Source of the DNA: an uncultured Flavobacteriales bacterium
GTDB lineage: Bacteria; Bacteroidota; Bacteroidia; Flavobacteriales_D; Sanyastnellaceae
NCBI GenBank assembly: GCA_905479115.1
Contig: CAJQLF010000051.1
Span: forward strand, 1-37,958
DNA: 37,958 nucleotides
Reading direction: 5' to 3'
Positions within the stretch are counted from its first letter, which is position 1, and each line of letters starts with the position of its first letter. A program made the position numbers and the translations under genes. Shown here one piece after another: positions 9,318 to 16,763 of the stretch. The notes under the pieces were generated by a model. That model had not been told where the DNA came from. It did not search any database and saw nothing but the letters and a program-made list of their open reading frames with translations.

Positions 9318-10006
9318 GGCTTACCGGCCATGACCACAACGAACTCTCCACGTGGCTCGTGCTCGGTGAAGTGGGCGATTAACTCAGACGCCGGACCTCG
9401 GACGGTTTGTTCATGTAACTTACTTATTTCCCGAGAACAAGCGACCCACCTATCGCTCCCGCAATGGGTTTCTATTTCATTGAGCAACTTCAAGATGCGG
9501 TGAGGAGATTCGTACAACACCACCGTGCGCTCTTCTTCAGCCAATGCAATTATTCGCTTTTGACGTCCTTTTTTGTGAGGTAAGAAGCCTTCAAAAACAA
9601 ATCGATCGCAGGGAATCCCCGAAACGACAAGTGCGGGCACAAAGGCGGTTGCTCCGGGTAAGCAAACAACGGGGATGCCTTGTTCGGTGCATGCGCGTAC
9701 CAGAAGAAAGGCGGGGTCAGAAATTCCCGGAGTACCGGCGTCAGAGCATATGGCCAGCGAATGGCCCGTTTGGAGAGCATTGATCCATCCTGGAGTGGAC
9801 TTGTGCTCATTGTGCTGATGAAAGGCCTTCAGCGGCGTGTCAACTTCAAAATGATGTGTCAGTTTGCCCGTCGTTCGGGTATCCTCGGCGAGGATGAATG
9901 TTACTTCGCGCAGAATGTCCACAGCACGCGGTGTGAAGTCACCGAGGTTTCCAACTGGGGTCGGAATGAGATAGAGGGTGCCATTCTGGGCAGTTGAGTC
10001 GCTCAT
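9314..10006 (-). CDS. rsmI: 16S rRNA (cytidine-1402-2'-O)-methyltransferase RsmI
   Basis: 230 residues, the short form usual in Bacteroidota. It uses S-adenosylmethionine to methylate the ribose of C1402 in the decoding centre. Family motifs are LYLIPTPVGNLGDFTPRAV at the N-terminus, LAEDTRTTGKL, the glycine-rich ICSDAGTPGISDPAF that binds the cofactor, and CLPGATAFVPALVVSGIP. Its ATG overlaps the stop codon of the preceding gene as ATGA (10003-10006), which points to translational coupling in an operon asmA-like/hypothetical/rsmI. The 3' end overlaps radA by four bases on the opposite strand. Confidence 0.95.
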   Translation of the reverse strand: MSDSTAQNGTLYLIPTPVGNLGDFTPRAVDILREVTFILAEDTRTTGKLTHHFEVDTPLKAFHQHNEHKSTPGWINALQTGHSLAICSDAGTPGISDPAFLLVRACTEQGIPVVCLPGATAFVPALVVSGIPCDRFVFEGFLPHKKGRQKRIIALAEEERTVVLYESPHRILKLLNEIETHCGSDRWVACSREISKLHEQTVRGPASELIAHFTEHEPRGEFVVVMAGKP

Positions 10007-10608
10007 GCTGTCACAAATAAACGACGAACCAGGGTGAGAAAAGCCAATCCCCCTTGGTCTTCATCTTCCCAATCCACATCTGTTGTTGACTCCAGCAAGA
10101 GCACTTGTGCTTCCTCGAATTGACTGCAGCGTTCAATGGTTTCACAGAGCTGCATGAATGCGGGAACGTCACCGTCGGTGAGCAGGGTGGAAAAGCGCAC
10201 CCGGTCATTGATGCTTAAGGCGCTTTTGAGGGCAACGAGCTTTTGTTCACTCAATGTTTCGGCAAGGGAGGGACCTCCTGCAGGCGAGGTTGTTGCTGGA
10301 CTAGATTTGATTGCGGTCGGATCTAATTGGGGTGTGTGGCCCAGGGCCTCCGCCTCTGAGATGATTTCCACCTCTTCCTGGACTAACTCGGATGGAACGA
10401 CCACTTCCTCGGCCTCGATGTGCTGCTCTTGCGCGACGGACTGAATCGATGCCAAGTGCTCGGCTACGGCTACGGCGCGCTGGGAAGTCCCGAGTTGGAG
10501 GTGAATGTTCGCCCAATCGGGGTCGGTTTGATCCAATTGTTCAAGGCAAGATTGCAATGCCGCTTTTGCCGTTGCCAAGAGTTCGGAGCTTGTGGGTTGG
10601 TCGTTCAT
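10003..10608 (-). CDS. Conserved hypothetical protein between asmA-like and rsmI
   Basis: 201 residues with no signal peptide or membrane segment, so probably cytoplasmic. The N-terminal ~65 residues look helical, followed by an acidic and then Pro/Ser/Thr/Ala-rich linker to about residue 115. The C-terminal ~85 residues (KSALSINDRVRFSTLLTDGD, then helices and the acidic DWEDEDQGG) resemble a small helical domain I recall from uncharacterised Bacteroidota proteins, where the motif reads like INDRF-F-ELF-GD. I know no function. Four-base ATGA overlaps link it to both neighbours, so it is probably made with the AsmA-like protein and RsmI. Acidic composition and modular build could suit a protein-protein adaptor, but that is a guess. 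Confidence 0.75.
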   Translation of the reverse strand: MNDQPTSSELLATAKAALQSCLEQLDQTDPDWANIHLQLGTSQRAVAVAEHLASIQSVAQEQHIEAEEVVVPSELVQEEVEIISEAEALGHTPQLDPTAIKSSPATTSPAGGPSLAETLSEQKLVALKSALSINDRVRFSTLLTDGDVPAFMQLCETIERCSQFEEAQVLLLESTTDVDWEDEDQGGLAFLTLVRRLFVTA

Positions 10609-12935
10609 GGGGTCGATTTACGGAAGAGGTCTTTTAGGAGTTCTTTTTCGCGCTGGAAATTTTCTTTGCGGTGGTTTTTTTGGGCTTCCCGGTCCCAGCT
10701 ATATACTGGATTCTGAACCGTTCCTTGCATGGAGATGAAAAACTGCTGTCCGAGACCATCGTCTTCAATGGGCCCAAATTCACTCTCACGAGCGGATCGC
10801 AAGTCGCGCATGGCAAACCCCAGTGTGTAGTCGATGGAGGAGTCAAAACCGTATTGACCTTCAAGGGTAATATTCATCGCAGAGGAGCGAATTTCAACGG
10901 TCGGGATTTGCACGACTCCTCGGGAGATGTATACCGGGGACTCGAGGTGATCAAAGGTGACATCGGCGAGGCGTTCGCTGAGGTCATCGGGATCGACAAG
11001 CGGAGCCATCATGCGGTGACCGCGCAAGTAATCAGCGATGTCTTCAAAAGCTTCAAGGTCCTTGAGCGAGCCATGTTCGATGGAGGAGGCTCCCAAAACA
11101 TCAAGGCTAGAGGGGTCCCACTCACCGTTGGTCAAGAGGTCAAACTGCACAGAGCCAGACACTTCAAGTTTGCCGCTCAAGTGGGTGGAACGGAGCGTTG
11201 TTTGATCAAAATTATTGAATGCCCTAAAAAGCGAGGGGAGGTCGCAATGGACTACGTTAGGATGGATGAGAAAGGCTGCCTTGGAACCGTCCGGGGCGAA
11301 TGAACACTGGCCATCTCCGGTCAGGGAGCCTTCCAAGGTGGACGCTTTAAACCGCGATACCTGCCATTGCGATGGATCTCCTGTGAGGCGGAACTGAACG
11401 GTATCCAAGCTCCAATTTTCATAGGCGACATGGCCGACTTCAGCTTCCAAATCGACGGCGATTCCCGCGGGCAATTGCATATCCTGCAAGGCAAAAGTCT
11501 CGGAAGAATCTGTGGCGGCATAAGCCCATTGCGGAAGATGAATAGTTCCCCCAATGCTCGTTGGTTTATCCTTTGAATTGAAGTCATCGATTTCGAGGTC
11601 ACCGTCGAGTTGGATTTCATCCCATTGGGCTTGAAATGACGATACGGTGGCCATGTTTTTATTGACCTCGCCGGTTGCTTGGGCAGTCCATGGAACCCCT
11701 TTCCATTCCCCTGCCATTTTATCTGCGGTAAACGCACCCTCAAATTCCCAGCCGCTGGTGCGTCGTTCGGCCTTTCCGTTCCATGTGGTGAGCCCCGAAT
11801 GTGGCCACTCATTTCCAGACGGGAGTAAGCCTTTTTCCAAGGCACCCCAATCTACTTGACCAGCGCCCTCGGTTTGAAAGGTTCCTGTTTTGAAATCGAT
11901 TCGATTTACTGCTCCTTGCCAATTCCAGCCTTCGGATTGGAGGTTGACAGCAGGGGCATCAGCTCGCCATCGCCCGTTGTCAAATGTGACCCAAATCCGC
12001 GCGTCTCCCTTGGCATTTACCATGCGATCTTCCCAAGGAACTTGCCATGTCCCCGAGTCAATCACCCAATTCGATTTGAAGACATTATCCGCCCAGGTGA
12101 GGGAGCCGCTGGCTGTTGTTGCGCTGGAGAGTTTGTTCCAGGGTGAGGGGAGTGGAACCAGCGCTTTAAATGCCGACAGCGAAATGTGGCTGGCATGGCC
12201 TTCGATTCGCCATGGGCCACCATCTTTTTCCACTTCAAATTGAGCTTCTAACCCCTTCCAGAGAACCTCGGTAAGCGAAATCCAGACGGCTTCAGAGGTG
12301 GGATTCCATCTGAACTCACCTGCCCAATCCAACGGACTCTTCGTTTTGAATTCCGGTGTCTCTGCGGTGCCAACAACCCCTTCGCCAATGGCAAAGAGGC
12401 CGGTGTCGCTCCAGGCGATTTGCACGCGGGCTTCATCCACGTGGACCGTCCGGTTATCTGCTCGCACAGCCGTGCGCAGGAATGTCAGGTTTTGGATAGA
12501 GAAAGAGGCGCTGCTAGAGGTGGTATCTGCGCGGGCAGTGCGCCAAACGTCGGTGTTCCATTGGCCATCCTCTGTGCTTTGTAAGTTCAATTGGGCGTCA
12601 GAAATACTCAGCTCTGAGAGTTCGTATTGGCCGCGCAGCAGTGCAAGGGCGTGGCATGCGAGTTGGATTTGACCTGCTTGGATTAAGGTGTCATTTGACC
12701 CGAACGAGTCCATGGCCCAGACGCCATTCAAAACAAGTGAAACATCGGGGAAATGCGACCAAAGGTCCAATTCGATTTTTTCGATGTGCGCATCTGTGAT
12801 CAGCCGCTCATCCAATTCACGGAGAAGCTGCTCGGTCAGGCGGTCCTCATGGGATGCCAACCAAGCGATGCCAGCTCCCCCGCAGGCGAGAATCAAGAGG
12901 ACAATTACCAATAAAGTTATGCGCAGACGTTTCAT
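10605..12935 (-). CDS. AsmA-family inner-membrane/periplasmic protein
   Basis: 776 residues from the ATG at 12935. One N-terminal membrane helix (RITLLVIVLLILACGGAGIAWL) anchors a long, beta-rich, Trp-rich periplasmic region, as in AsmA/TamB-like proteins that bridge the envelope and are implicated in lipid transport to the outer membrane. The AsmA-like N-terminal part (IEKIELDLWSHFPDVSLVL) and an AsmA-type C-terminal part (FEDIADYLRG, VVQIPTVEIRSSAMNI, DYTLGFAMRDL) are both recognisable. The frame is open to 13130, but an upstream start would bury the membrane helix behind a Cys/Arg-rich stretch and overlap the sod start. A TAGTTTCG on the minus strand (12951-12958) is a possible -7 box. It is first gene of the operon with the hypothetical and rsmI. 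Confidence 0.85.
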   Translation of the reverse strand: MKRLRITLLVIVLLILACGGAGIAWLASHEDRLTEQLLRELDERLITDAHIEKIELDLWSHFPDVSLVLNGVWAMDSFGSNDTLIQAGQIQLACHALALLRGQYELSELSISDAQLNLQSTEDGQWNTDVWRTARADTTSSSASFSIQNLTFLRTAVRADNRTVHVDEARVQIAWSDTGLFAIGEGVVGTAETPEFKTKSPLDWAGEFRWNPTSEAVWISLTEVLWKGLEAQFEVEKDGGPWRIEGHASHISLSAFKALVPLPSPWNKLSSATTASGSLTWADNVFKSNWVIDSGTWQVPWEDRMVNAKGDARIWVTFDNGRWRADAPAVNLQSEGWNWQGAVNRIDFKTGTFQTEGAGQVDWGALEKGLLPSGNEWPHSGLTTWNGKAERRTSGWEFEGAFTADKMAGEWKGVPWTAQATGEVNKNMATVSSFQAQWDEIQLDGDLEIDDFNSKDKPTSIGGTIHLPQWAYAATDSSETFALQDMQLPAGIAVDLEAEVGHVAYENWSLDTVQFRLTGDPSQWQVSRFKASTLEGSLTGDGQCSFAPDGSKAAFLIHPNVVHCDLPSLFRAFNNFDQTTLRSTHLSGKLEVSGSVQFDLLTNGEWDPSSLDVLGASSIEHGSLKDLEAFEDIADYLRGHRMMAPLVDPDDLSERLADVTFDHLESPVYISRGVVQIPTVEIRSSAMNITLEGQYGFDSSIDYTLGFAMRDLRSARESEFGPIEDDGLGQQFFISMQGTVQNPVYSWDREAQKNHRKENFQREKELLKDLFRKSTP

Positions 12936-12979
12936 TGAGATTCTTCCATTCGAAACTACAGTGTTGAACGGTTGACCGT

Positions 12980-12994
12980 GCACAAGCATTGTGC
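12980..12994. repeat. Perfect dyad GCACAA-gca-TTGTGC in the asmA/sod divergent region
   Basis: Six-base perfect arms with a three-base centre lie about midway in the 100-base gap between the divergent asmA-like and sod starts. A GTGCACA overlaps its left edge (12978-12984) and a TGTGCACA palindrome follows at 12999-13006. The arrangement suits an operator for a dimeric regulator, though no regulator is identified. Confidence 0.4.
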
Positions 12995-13023
12995 CGAATG
13001 TGCACAGTTTGAAGTGGAAGACG

Positions 13024-13031
13024 CATCTTTG
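13024..13031 (+). promoter_or_regulatory. Predicted -7 box for sod
   Basis: CATCTTTG matches TAnnTTTG at seven of eight positions and ends four bases before the ATG at 13036. Transcription starting 4-7 bases downstream would yield a leaderless mRNA. No convincing -33 element is at the right spacing. Confidence 0.35.
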
Positions 13032-13035
13032 TCTT

Positions 13036-13788
13036 ATGAAGAAACGAACCTTCCTGAAATTGGCTGGCACTGCGGGTGCAGGCATGTTAATTGCACCATT
13101 CGTTGGATGTGGAACGGGCGACGCTCGCACGCAAGAGAGGGATGCACCGGTAAAAGGGATGAAGCCAAAGCCTTTTTTGTTCGAGCAAGAGGCGCTGGGT
13201 TACGGATTTGATGCCTTGGCTCCTCGGATTGATGCGGCGACCATGGAAATTCACTTTGGAAAGCACCATGCGGGGTATGTCAACAAGCTGAACAAAGCCA
13301 TAGGTGCAGCCAATGGGGCCTATGATGGAATGGAGCTTGTGGATCTGTTGGGGACGCTCCAGCCAGATCAAACGGCCTTGCGAAATAACGGAGGAGGCCA
13401 CTACAACCACACGTTGTACTGGAGGACTTTGACTCCGGGAGGCTCTCCAGAACCGGCAGGTGCATTGCGGGAGGAACTTGAGTCGGCCTTTGGTTCTGTG
13501 GGGGCATTCACAGAAGCTTTTGCTACCGCTGGGGCCAAGCGATTTGGAAGCGGATGGGCTTGGCTGATTCGAAACGAAGAAGGCCAATTGGAAGTCACGA
13601 GTACACCGAACCAAGACAACCCTCTGATGTCCCAAATTGTCGATCGACCGGGCACCCCATTATTGGGAATGGACGTGTGGGAGCATGCGTATTATCTGAA
13701 TTATCAAAACCGTCGAAAAGCCTACATATCGGCTTTCATGTCTTTGGTTAACTGGGATGTAGTTGCTGTTAACGCGTCGGCACAATAG
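13036..13788 (+). CDS. sodA: Exported Fe/Mn-family superoxide dismutase
   Basis: 250 residues that convert superoxide to oxygen and hydrogen peroxide. The predicted metal ligands are H73 (ATMEIHF), H125 (HYNHTLYW), D213 and H217 (GMDVWEHAYY). Q193 in NQDNPLM and Gly in place of the Fe-type Gln before NHTLYW suggest a manganese or cambialistic type. Unlike classical cytoplasmic enzymes it carries ~45 extra N-terminal residues: KKRTFLKLAGTAGAGMLIAP, a Tat-like (KR, FLK) signal ending in FVGC, a possible but imperfect lipobox. It should therefore act in the periplasm or tethered to a membrane. The upstream extension to 12991 is rejected because it would bury the signal peptide. The 3' end overlaps the convergent lipoprotein gene by 20 bases. 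Confidence 0.93.
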   Translation: MKKRTFLKLAGTAGAGMLIAPFVGCGTGDARTQERDAPVKGMKPKPFLFEQEALGYGFDALAPRIDAATMEIHFGKHHAGYVNKLNKAIGAANGAYDGMELVDLLGTLQPDQTALRNNGGGHYNHTLYWRTLTPGGSPEPAGALREELESAFGSVGAFTEAFATAGAKRFGSGWAWLIRNEEGQLEVTSTPNQDNPLMSQIVDRPGTPLLGMDVWEHAYYLNYQNRRKAYISAFMSLVNWDVVAVNASAQ

Positions 13789-14311
13789 GTGCAGTCACCC
13801 TGCGCAAGGTTCCGCTGGATGTGAGTCCCCCCTGGGTCAAAAGCTTGCGAAAGGCGGCGTTATTTTCGGGTGACAACACATGGGTTGTCTTTCCTAAGAC
13901 CTCAACCTGCTCAACGGCTGCGGTGTTGAGGACTTCACTCCACACAGCGACGGCATCAGCGTCGTCTTGATCAAATTTCCACAAGTAGATTTCATCCTTC
14001 CATCTGCGCCCCAACGTCACGGACCATCGGGAAGGGTCATCCAGGCCTTGGCTTAACACCAGATACCCATGGAATCGCCGCAATTTCGCTTGTTCTCCAA
14101 GCTGAATTGTATCTTCAGAGCCTTCATCGAAAACCATGGACGGGTGAATTTCCACAGTGAGATTGTCCCCATCGGTCCACGTTCCTTGCCATTTTGCTGG
14201 AAATTGATTCAAATCTCTGCGCCCCAAAGGCATGGGTTCGGTAAAGGTTACCGAGGAGCAACCTGTCCAGAAGAAGGCGCCAATTAACATGAATAGGATT
14301 AATCGAGTCAT
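13769..14311 (-). CDS. Predicted lipoprotein of unknown function
   Basis: 180 residues from the ATG at 14311. The N-terminus is a lipoprotein signal, hydrophobic (ILFMLIGAFFW) and ending in TGC-SS, so the mature protein should be attached to a membrane by its N-terminal Cys. The rest has no family I recognise. It contains a WQGTWTDGDNLTVEIHPSMV segment and beta-rich stretches that could form a small barrel-like fold, which is inference. It is the last gene of the minus-strand group ftsX/DUF3098/uppP, 11 bases after uppP. Its last 20 bases overlap the sod coding region on the other strand. The open frame upstream of 14311 lies within uppP and is not needed. Confidence 0.8.
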   Translation of the reverse strand: MTRLILFMLIGAFFWTGCSSVTFTEPMPLGRRDLNQFPAKWQGTWTDGDNLTVEIHPSMVFDEGSEDTIQLGEQAKLRRFHGYLVLSQGLDDPSRWSVTLGRRWKDEIYLWKFDQDDADAVAVWSEVLNTAAVEQVEVLGKTTHVLSPENNAAFRKLLTQGGLTSSGTLRRVTAPIVPTR

Positions 14312-14322
14312 GCTCCTTGAAT

Positions 14323-15123
14323 TTATTGAATGAACCACACGGCCAGCAGCCCCACAGCGAGGCAATAAAGGGCAAAGACATTCAAGTTTGTTTTTCGCAC
14401 CAACCGAATCATCCATTGGCACGCGGCTACTCCGCTGATGAATGCGGCGGCTGTTCCAAGCGCATAAGCCATGCCGCTCACTTGTCCTGTACCTGCGCCT
14501 CCGGCTTCCATGAAGTCTTTGATTTCCAAGGCAGTTGCACCAAAAATGACAGGGAGTGCCATGAGAAAACTAAACCGCGCAGCTTCCTCACGTGAAATTC
14601 CCAATGCGATAGCCGTTCCGATGGTAGAGCCCGATCGACTAATTCCCGGAATGATAGCCAATGCTTGGGCCACCCCAATGCCGATGACCTTGCCGGTCGA
14701 GAGGGTGCGTGACGCCGCCGATAAGCGCTCAGACAAAAAGAGAATCAATGCGGTCACGCACAGCGACCACCCCACCCGCTCGGGATGTTCAATAAAAACA
14801 GATTCGATTTGGTCGCGCAAGGTGAACGCTACCGCGACGGCGGGCAAGGTGGAAAGGGCCAACCATCCGATGTAACGGTGAGCGGTATGTCGCTCTTGGC
14901 GGTCGGAATCAAACGCGCCAGCAATGAGTTTGGCGATGTCTTTTCGAAACACCACCAACGTGCTGCACGCCGTAGCTCCATGCACTAAAATGCTAAAGGT
15001 CAAATCAACTTCTTGCAGTTGAAACAAGGCTTTTCCCAGCTCCAAATGCCCCGAGCTACTTACCGGTAAGAATTCTGTTAATCCTTGGATAATCCCAAGG
15101 ATAATCGCTTCCCAAGGCGACAT
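14323..15123 (-). CDS. uppP: Undecaprenyl-diphosphatase UppP (BacA)
   Basis: 266 residues, family-typical. This integral membrane phosphatase converts undecaprenyl pyrophosphate to the monophosphate, recycling the lipid carrier for peptidoglycan and other envelope polymers, and gives bacitracin tolerance. The glutamate-rich motif QGLTEFLPVSSSGHLELG near the N-terminus and PGISRSGSTIGTAIALGIS later in the chain are the two active-site signatures, set among about eight hydrophobic segments. The start overlaps the stop of the DUF3098 gene by one base (TGATG), so the two are probably translationally coupled. It is the third gene of the ftsX operon. Confidence 0.96.
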   Translation of the reverse strand: MSPWEAIILGIIQGLTEFLPVSSSGHLELGKALFQLQEVDLTFSILVHGATACSTLVVFRKDIAKLIAGAFDSDRQERHTAHRYIGWLALSTLPAVAVAFTLRDQIESVFIEHPERVGWSLCVTALILFLSERLSAASRTLSTGKVIGIGVAQALAIIPGISRSGSTIGTAIALGISREEAARFSFLMALPVIFGATALEIKDFMEAGGAGTGQVSGMAYALGTAAAFISGVAACQWMIRLVRKTNLNVFALYCLAVGLLAVWFIQ

Positions 15124-15356
15124 CAGCGCTTTAGAATTGCGTAAAAGATGGTCCCATAGCCGAGCAATACGACGAGGGGTGCAACGGTAATCCGCCGAGT
15201 GCTGAAGATTTCATCGCTGAATGCCGTTGGATCTTCTGCGGCACCTCCCGACATCAGGAGATAGCCGACAATCAAAATAGCAATCCCAATGATCAACCAT
15301 TGGTAGTTCGTCTGTTTCAAGGCGAACCCATCGGGAGAATTTTTTGATGCACTCAT
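15123..15356 (-). CDS. DUF3098 small membrane protein
   Basis: 77 residues with two hydrophobic segments (YQWLIIGIAILIVGYLLMSG and ITVAPLVVLLGYGTIFYAIL) around a short loop with FSDEIFSTRR. This matches the DUF3098 family, short two-helix inner-membrane proteins found in Bacteroidota between ftsX and uppP. Function is not established; conserved linkage suggests a role at the envelope or division site. It starts nine bases after ftsX ends and its TGA shares one base with the uppP start. Confidence 0.85.
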   Translation of the reverse strand: MSASKNSPDGFALKQTNYQWLIIGIAILIVGYLLMSGGAAEDPTAFSDEIFSTRRITVAPLVVLLGYGTIFYAILKR

Positions 15357-15365
15357 GGGGCAAAG

Positions 15366-16247
15366 TTAATGCAAGGTGTCCAAGCGTTTTTTCAAAAATC
15401 GATTGACAGCAAAAGCGGTGGAACTTACGCCGAACAGAACACCAAGAAATAAGAGGATTCCCAATAACACGCCTAATATCAAAGGAGAGAAGGGATCGAG
15501 GAAGGAGGTGTTTTGGAATTGAACGAGCGTAAGGATTCCATTGATGGCTGCAAAGGCCAATGCTCCAGAGACTATTCCGTAGTAAAACCCTTGTCGCAAA
15601 AAAGGCGCTCGAATGGCCTGGGGATGGGCCCCTACGAGCTGCATGGTTTTGATCAAAAATCGACGGGCAAAAACGGTGAGCCGAATCGTGTTATTCATCA
15701 GGGCAACGGCCGCCAACAAAAAGATTGCGGCGAGCCCAATCAGGGGACCGACCAATCGTTGAATGGTGCGTTCAATTTGTCCGAGCAAGGCTTCTTGCCA
15801 AACAACATCCGCAACACCGGGGATCTCCTCCAAGCGCTGAACAGCGATAGCAAGTGCCTCAGTAGTACTCGCACTCGGGAGCATCCGCAAATCCATGACG
15901 TCCGATAGAGGGACGTAGCCTAAGAAATCTACAAATGACTCGCCTAGTTGTGCTTCCAATTCCCGGCTTGCGGTTTGGGCATCAATGAAGGTAACGGATT
16001 CAACGCCCGGGTCAGTTCGCACGATTTCGCGCGCCTCTTCCAATGCTGTTGGATCCACATCCCGTTGAAAAAACACCTGAACACGCGCTTCCTGGCGAAG
16101 CTCTTGTTCCCAGTGGTGCCCCAAAAACCCAATGACAAGCAAAAGCCCAATAAGTAAAAGCGTCAGGCTCATACCGACGGTCGTGGTAACCGCGGTGGTG
16201 ATTTGAGCGCCAGAAGGGCGATTGGATGAAGCAGAAGGAGAAGTCAT
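15366..16247 (-). CDS. ftsX: Cell-division protein FtsX
   Basis: 293 residues. FtsX is the membrane half of the FtsEX complex that links cytoplasmic ATP hydrolysis to peptidoglycan hydrolase activation at the septum. It has an N-terminal membrane helix (GMSLTLLLIGLLLVIGFL), a periplasmic loop with FtsX features (ARVQVFFQRDVD, PGVESVTFIDAQTA), and three C-terminal helices around a cytoplasmic TVFARRFLIKTMQLVGA. The frame extends to a TTG at 16295, but a -7/-33 pair lies across that extension, so the ATG at 16247 is preferred. ftsE is not in the window. It is first in the operon with DUF3098, uppP and a lipoprotein. Confidence 0.93.
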   Translation of the reverse strand: MTSPSASSNRPSGAQITTAVTTTVGMSLTLLLIGLLLVIGFLGHHWEQELRQEARVQVFFQRDVDPTALEEAREIVRTDPGVESVTFIDAQTASRELEAQLGESFVDFLGYVPLSDVMDLRMLPSASTTEALAIAVQRLEEIPGVADVVWQEALLGQIERTIQRLVGPLIGLAAIFLLAAVALMNNTIRLTVFARRFLIKTMQLVGAHPQAIRAPFLRQGFYYGIVSGALAFAAINGILTLVQFQNTSFLDPFSPLILGVLLGILLFLGVLFGVSSTAFAVNRFLKKRLDTLH

Positions 16248-16262
16248 GTGTGATTCGTCCCC

Positions 16263-16296
16263 CAAATATGCGATGAAACGACGAATCGGTTGCAAA
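16263..16296 (-). promoter_or_regulatory. Predicted promoter of the ftsX operon
   Basis: On the minus strand TTTG (16296-16293) and CATATTTG (16270-16263) are separated by 22 bases, close to the Bacteroidota TTTG/TAnnTTTG arrangement. The box ends 15 bases before the ATG at 16247. It is one of the better promoter matches in the window. Confidence 0.5.
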
Positions 16297-16333
16297 CGAT
16301 TGTTATTCGCGGTGCATTGCGTTGACTGCGCAG

Positions 16334-16363
16334 TTTAGAACGATTTTAAATAACGTATCTTTA
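16334..16363 (+). promoter_or_regulatory. Predicted promoter of the SUF operon
   Basis: TTTA at 16334-16337 and TATCTTTA at 16356-16363 are separated by 18 bases, near the Bacteroidota promoter pattern. The box lies 21 bases before the ATG at 16385 of the A-type carrier gene, and inside the alternative upstream start at 16322, which argues for the shorter protein. No clear IscR- or Fur-like operator was recognised. Confidence 0.4.
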
Positions 16364-16384
16364 CAGCAAAATCAAGCAATAGAG

Positions 16385-16711
16385 ATGATTACAGTCAATG
16401 AAAGCGCACGAGACGAGGTGCTCAATTTGCTGAAAGAAGAAGGGCGACCCTCGGGCAGTTTTGTTCGGGTGGGTGTCAAAGGTGGTGGGTGTTCAGGATT
16501 GATGTACGAAATGACGTTTGATCATGAAGTCCAAGAAGGAGATCAAACGTTTGAGGATAAGGGAGTAAAAATAGTCGTAGACCGGAAGAGCTTTCTGTAC
16601 CTCGTGGGCACAGAATTGCAATTCAGTGGAGGGCTCAATGGAAAGGGTTTTCAGTTCTACAATCCCAACGCCAACAGAACATGTGGCTGCGGAGAGAGTT
16701 TTTCATTGTAG
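16385..16711 (+). CDS. sufA: A-type iron-sulfur carrier (HesB/IscA/SufA family)
   Basis: 108 residues, usual for the family. It accepts Fe-S clusters from the SufBCD scaffold and passes them to target proteins. The three conserved cysteines are in GGGCSGLMY and in the C-terminal TCGCGESF. The start at 16385 follows the predicted promoter and begins MITVNESARDEV, like homologues; the open frame from 16322 would add 21 unrelated residues. It lies 52 bases upstream of sufB. The symbol is assigned by position and family, since IscA, ErpA and SufA cannot be separated from sequence alone. Confidence 0.88.
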   Translation: MITVNESARDEVLNLLKEEGRPSGSFVRVGVKGGGCSGLMYEMTFDHEVQEGDQTFEDKGVKIVVDRKSFLYLVGTELQFSGGLNGKGFQFYNPNANRTCGCGESFSL

Positions 16712-16763
16712 CGAACGCCGATTTGATTAGTGTGTTTTTAGCAACAGATCGAAAAAAGATCCA

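Noticed and set aside
9680-9997. Plus-strand frame opposite rsmI as a possible small gene
   Set aside because: It lies wholly antisense to conserved RsmI motifs and has no recognisable product or promoter.
13037-13130. N-terminal extension of the AsmA-like protein to 13130
   Set aside because: It would overlap the sod start and promoter and place ~65 Cys/Arg-rich residues before the membrane helix; the ATG at 12935 gives a normal anchor.
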